DNA of 64,000 nucleotides from Strigops habroptila (lineage: Eukaryota > Chordata > Aves > Psittaciformes > Psittacidae): contig NC_044283.2 of NCBI RefSeq assembly GCF_004027225.2, forward strand, positions 12,418,992-12,482,991. Reading direction: 5' to 3'. A model generated the notes under the pieces. The model was not told where the DNA came from. It searched no databases and was given only the letters and a program-made list of their open reading frames with translations. Positions 60,805 to 64,000 of this stretch are shown one piece after another (the stretch's first letter is position 1; every line of letters begins with the position of its first letter). A program made the position numbers and the translations under genes.

Positions 60805-63800
60805 ACGTCATTGCTGTTCTGACAGCACCGTTATCAGGCACAAGAACATTAGTCATAGTATCATACACAAACATGACTATTTTGCCAATATGTTGGTTGA
60901 GGTGCCTCATCACCCTGCCTGCTACTGAGGATCCTTCGTGTAACGGAGCCAGGAATACCTACCCGCTCCGTACTCTTCTTCCACAGATACTATAAGAGAA
61001 AAGAATCCCAACCTAGGGCTTGGCAAAAAAGTGTGGTTCAAGTCAGACTGAAATAATCCATGCCCAGTTGCTAAAACTAGCTGCCTAAGTGCTACATAGA
61101 TTAATGAAGCTGCAACTCCTTGTATGATTGTGCAATGGATCAGGAAGAGAATGAGTTCAGTGCTGTAATCTCAAGTTTACAATACCTAAACCAAGGTCTC
61201 TCTAAAACAAGCTCATGTGTGTGACAGAAACAGAGAGGAAGCCTCATTCGTAGGATTATGACTAAGCCAAGTACACTGGTGAGGCATTAGAAGCACGGCA
61301 GAACACATAGAGGCTTTAGAATACATTGTGCCAGTTTTGCTCTTGAATTAGGATCTGTTAGCCTGTGCTTAACACAGGACTTTGAAACTCAAATTAATCT
61401 GGAATAGAACCATCAATTTGCAGCAGCCTGGACAGGAGGGAATAACCATCAAAACTGGCTAAAAACAAAGGATTCTCTTCAAGTTCTGTAATTAGGTAGA
61501 TGGGCTTCATTATATACTGAACAGTTAAACAGACAGTTAATATCTGAGAACATACTAGACACTAGAATAAGTCCTGAGGTTAATTACAGAGCTCTTTTTT
61601 GTTTTAAAGCTATCAAAACAACCATGAAGAAATAAAACCAGAAAGGTGTGTTGCTTCCCAAGTGGTACAGAAGAAGAGAAGATAATATACAGGACGCATA
61701 GGTGTCAAACTCTTATTTATGTGTACGACAACCAGCGGGAGCTCTGAAAATACTCTGCTGGCTCATAGCCACTGTCAGTCATAGATAAAAACAGGTCATG
61801 ATAAATCTGGTGTACTTTTCAGCTGCCAGATGTTGGAAATGACCATGTTAACATACAAAATAGGAGCAGCTGTTAATAAGGCAGCATTCTTTGCTGGTAG
61901 GAACCACATTTAATCTGCAATTTCTAATAGTGTTTAATGAAAATATGATTTGGAGACTGTTAAACTGTGGTTTGGTGGCGATCTCTTATTTTAGGGGTTT
62001 CCTTTAACAATTTCCTGAGTATTGTACATCTCCTTATCATGATTAAATAGAGAAGTAATCAGCAATATATAGAAAGACCAAAATTTACTGCACCCACTTA
62101 CAGCTCTGTGAGTGTAACTAAAAGCTTCCTTGATCAGGGAACCTGGCCTGAAGGTCACCATCCCTTTTACTGATTACAGCTTTCTTGTGTAGGGGACAAA
62201 GTTACAGGTTTGTGGAAATTCAGAGTCCCGTTTGTGAGTCTCAAAGGAATATGGCACATGACAGTGTTTCACCACACAGTAAAGGAAACAATTCTGTAAT
62301 AATGAGCTTCAGGACAAAAATCACCAAGATTTTAAAGTGGCTGAACTTCAAAAAGAAGAAAAGAAAATCCTCCTCTTTATTCAATTTACACATAAATACC
62401 ATGAGATGTACTATAACCAATAGCCTGTAACAAATATTTTCTCTTATTTGAGGTATATTCACAGTGCAGTGATTACAGCATATTTCTGAAAGCAGAATAT
62501 TCACTGCAGAAGGATATTCAGGGGAGGTTACAGAACAACCCACGAAAGAGGATTCACACCAAGGAGTGAGCCACTGCTGAGCTACAGTAGTTCTGAACTG
62601 CAGTCACTATAGCACAGAGAGAGCCAGACCACAAGGCACGCTGTATGGCCACAAAGACTTCATTACAGAATGTTGAGTAGCAAGCCAGACTATGTAAACT
62701 GTATTTAAGGGCTCTGGGAAAGCCAGTCTGCATCTACTGCCCTGCCCAGCTACAAGCTGTAACAAACCTCGTGAGCAGTGAGGTTGTTTCTCCTTGCATT
62801 GCTGGGAAGATGATCCAACCTCCAGCTAAGCTCTGAAAAAAGTTTAACAGAAGACAAAATAACCCTGGTACATAAATACATTCACATTTCAGATACCTGT
62901 TCGTAGTATCCAGCAGTGTTTAGTCAACTGCCATTAGCTTTGCTGTCAATACTGCTCACCTCGTTTCAGACCTCAGAAGCCAGCTTTCCCTTACTTTCCT
63001 GTTTTGATTTTTCATCACTAATTTTTTTTTTTGAAGTTTTAGAGCTGGCAAAAGTGAAACAAGTGTTAACATTCCAATGTCCTCCAAGCAGCCGTCCTCC
63101 AGCAGATAGGCAATAATTATACATAATCATAATATAGAGAGCTCCCTTTAAACCCAGCATTTCACGGTGCATAGGAGACTACCTGCTCTGGAAGTATCTC
63201 CCTCATGTGTGAATGAATTAAAACTAACAGTCTTTTTCCACAGGAATATAAACCTTTCTGGCATACCACTCTGGGTATGAGGTGGTCAGCAGTGATGATA
63301 GTTGTATCCTATACGTAGTACTGTCTATCTGGTCAAATGATTACCACCATGTGCATTTTCATTTTACCTTCTGCTGTTTATACATGGGGTGCCTGAAGAA
63401 ATGCTTCTGTTGGAGAATGTTGTTTGGTCCAGAAGATTTTTCAAACTATGGGAATACATCTTTTATTATTTCCGGATATGGGGGGAAGAGTTGAAGCCAG
63501 TCTTCTGAAATAACATGCCCTCCAAATTCACAGGCTCCTTACAGCATTTTGTTAGTGACAAAACATTCAGAGACTGCTTGGAACCAACCTTTTTCTTGTA
63601 TACTGTCCTGCTGACATGCTTCTGTCAGGAAACTCACAGAATCCATCCTTCAGCAGCAAATTATCATAGTTTTCAGTTTTACAGCGATTTAGCCATATTT
63701 TTTATGTCCTGTTAGTTCTGAATGTCAAAGTAGATGGCGGGTCCTTGTCTCATTCTAGACTTTTCAACTGCCCTAGTTTGCAGGATTTGCTCATCTGCTA

Positions 63801-64000
63801 CACAGGATGCAATAGTTGCAGTGGATTTCTCATCTTTTCCTCTTGATTCATTGCAAAAAAGAATCAAGTGATTCATAAAGTGTAGACACAGCCTTAAAAA
63901 AGCAAAGAAACTTCAGTCAAAATAATTTTTACTCATAAAGTCTATTTAAAATGACCTTTTACCGAAGACAAAGCATCTAGTACAGCCCAAGAGAACAGAC
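60805..64000. other. Non-coding, nothing recognised
   Basis: AT-rich sequence with short open frames only. In mammals MAN2B2 lies on this side of S100P, but I recognise no exon of it here. Confidence 0.4.

Noticed and set aside
60240-60815. Target-site duplication flanking the solo LTR
   Set aside because: The bases next to TG and CA do not match on the two sides, so none can be claimed.
1-64000. CRISPR arrays, operons, riboswitches, bacterial terminators
   Set aside because: No regularly spaced repeats with unique spacers and no prokaryotic gene organisation; the window is vertebrate nuclear DNA.

Overview
The window is vertebrate nuclear DNA, almost certainly from a bird and probably a non-galliform one. 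The evidence is a gene with introns, a GC-rich CpG island in an AT-rich background, many CR1 LINE 3' ends with the avian tail motif (ATTCTATGAT / ATCATAGAAT), worn MIR-like SINEs, and a solo LTR at 60.3-60.8 kb of the ERVL type familiar from neoavian genomes. The species assignment is inference. Nothing bacterial, phage or CRISPR-like is present.

One protein-coding gene can be read with confidence: a two-coding-exon S100-family calcium-binding protein on the minus strand. Exon 1 is 52556-52419, the intron 52418-49291 and exon 2 49290-49141. Together they give 95 residues with a pseudo EF-hand and a canonical EF-hand, closest to S100P. It has GT-AG splice sites, a downstream AATAAA at 49026-49021, and a CCAAT/TATA-like pair upstream.

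The second landmark is a CpG island at about 4.44-6.57 kb. It carries two strong minus-strand splice donors (exon ends 5181 and 5797) and no convincing coding frame, so it looks like the promoter and untranslated first exons of a gene running leftward out of the window. In mammals S100P is followed in the same orientation by BLOC1S4 and KIAA0232, so KIAA0232 is the best guess; none of its coding sequence lies here. The 1-4.4 kb segment would then be its first intron.

The roughly 42 kb between the island and S100P (6.6-49.0 kb), and the 11 kb upstream of S100P, hold no recognisable exons. They contain CR1 fragments (9.1, 18.1-18.8, 22.4-22.9, 27.7, 29.7, 30.6-30.8, 44.35-44.6 kb), MIR-like SINEs (19.5 and 23.4 kb), two LTRs (56.5-57.1 kb minus, 60.25-60.80 kb plus), several local tandem duplications, a 153-bp pentanucleotide array (36.39-36.54 kb), a perfect 15-bp-arm hairpin (35.88 kb), a polypurine tract (57.3 kb), and a diverged pair of about 145-bp sequences in inverted orientation at 44.04 and 47.10 kb that I could not assign to a family.

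I did not find a convincing new biological system. The observations most worth checking are the inverted pair, the overlapping plus-strand open frames at 39.6-40.7 kb, the TATA box with a nested TCTCAG repeat at 16.85-17.0 kb, and the three-cysteine run in the S100P-like protein. All repeat calls were made by eye, so their boundaries are approximate.
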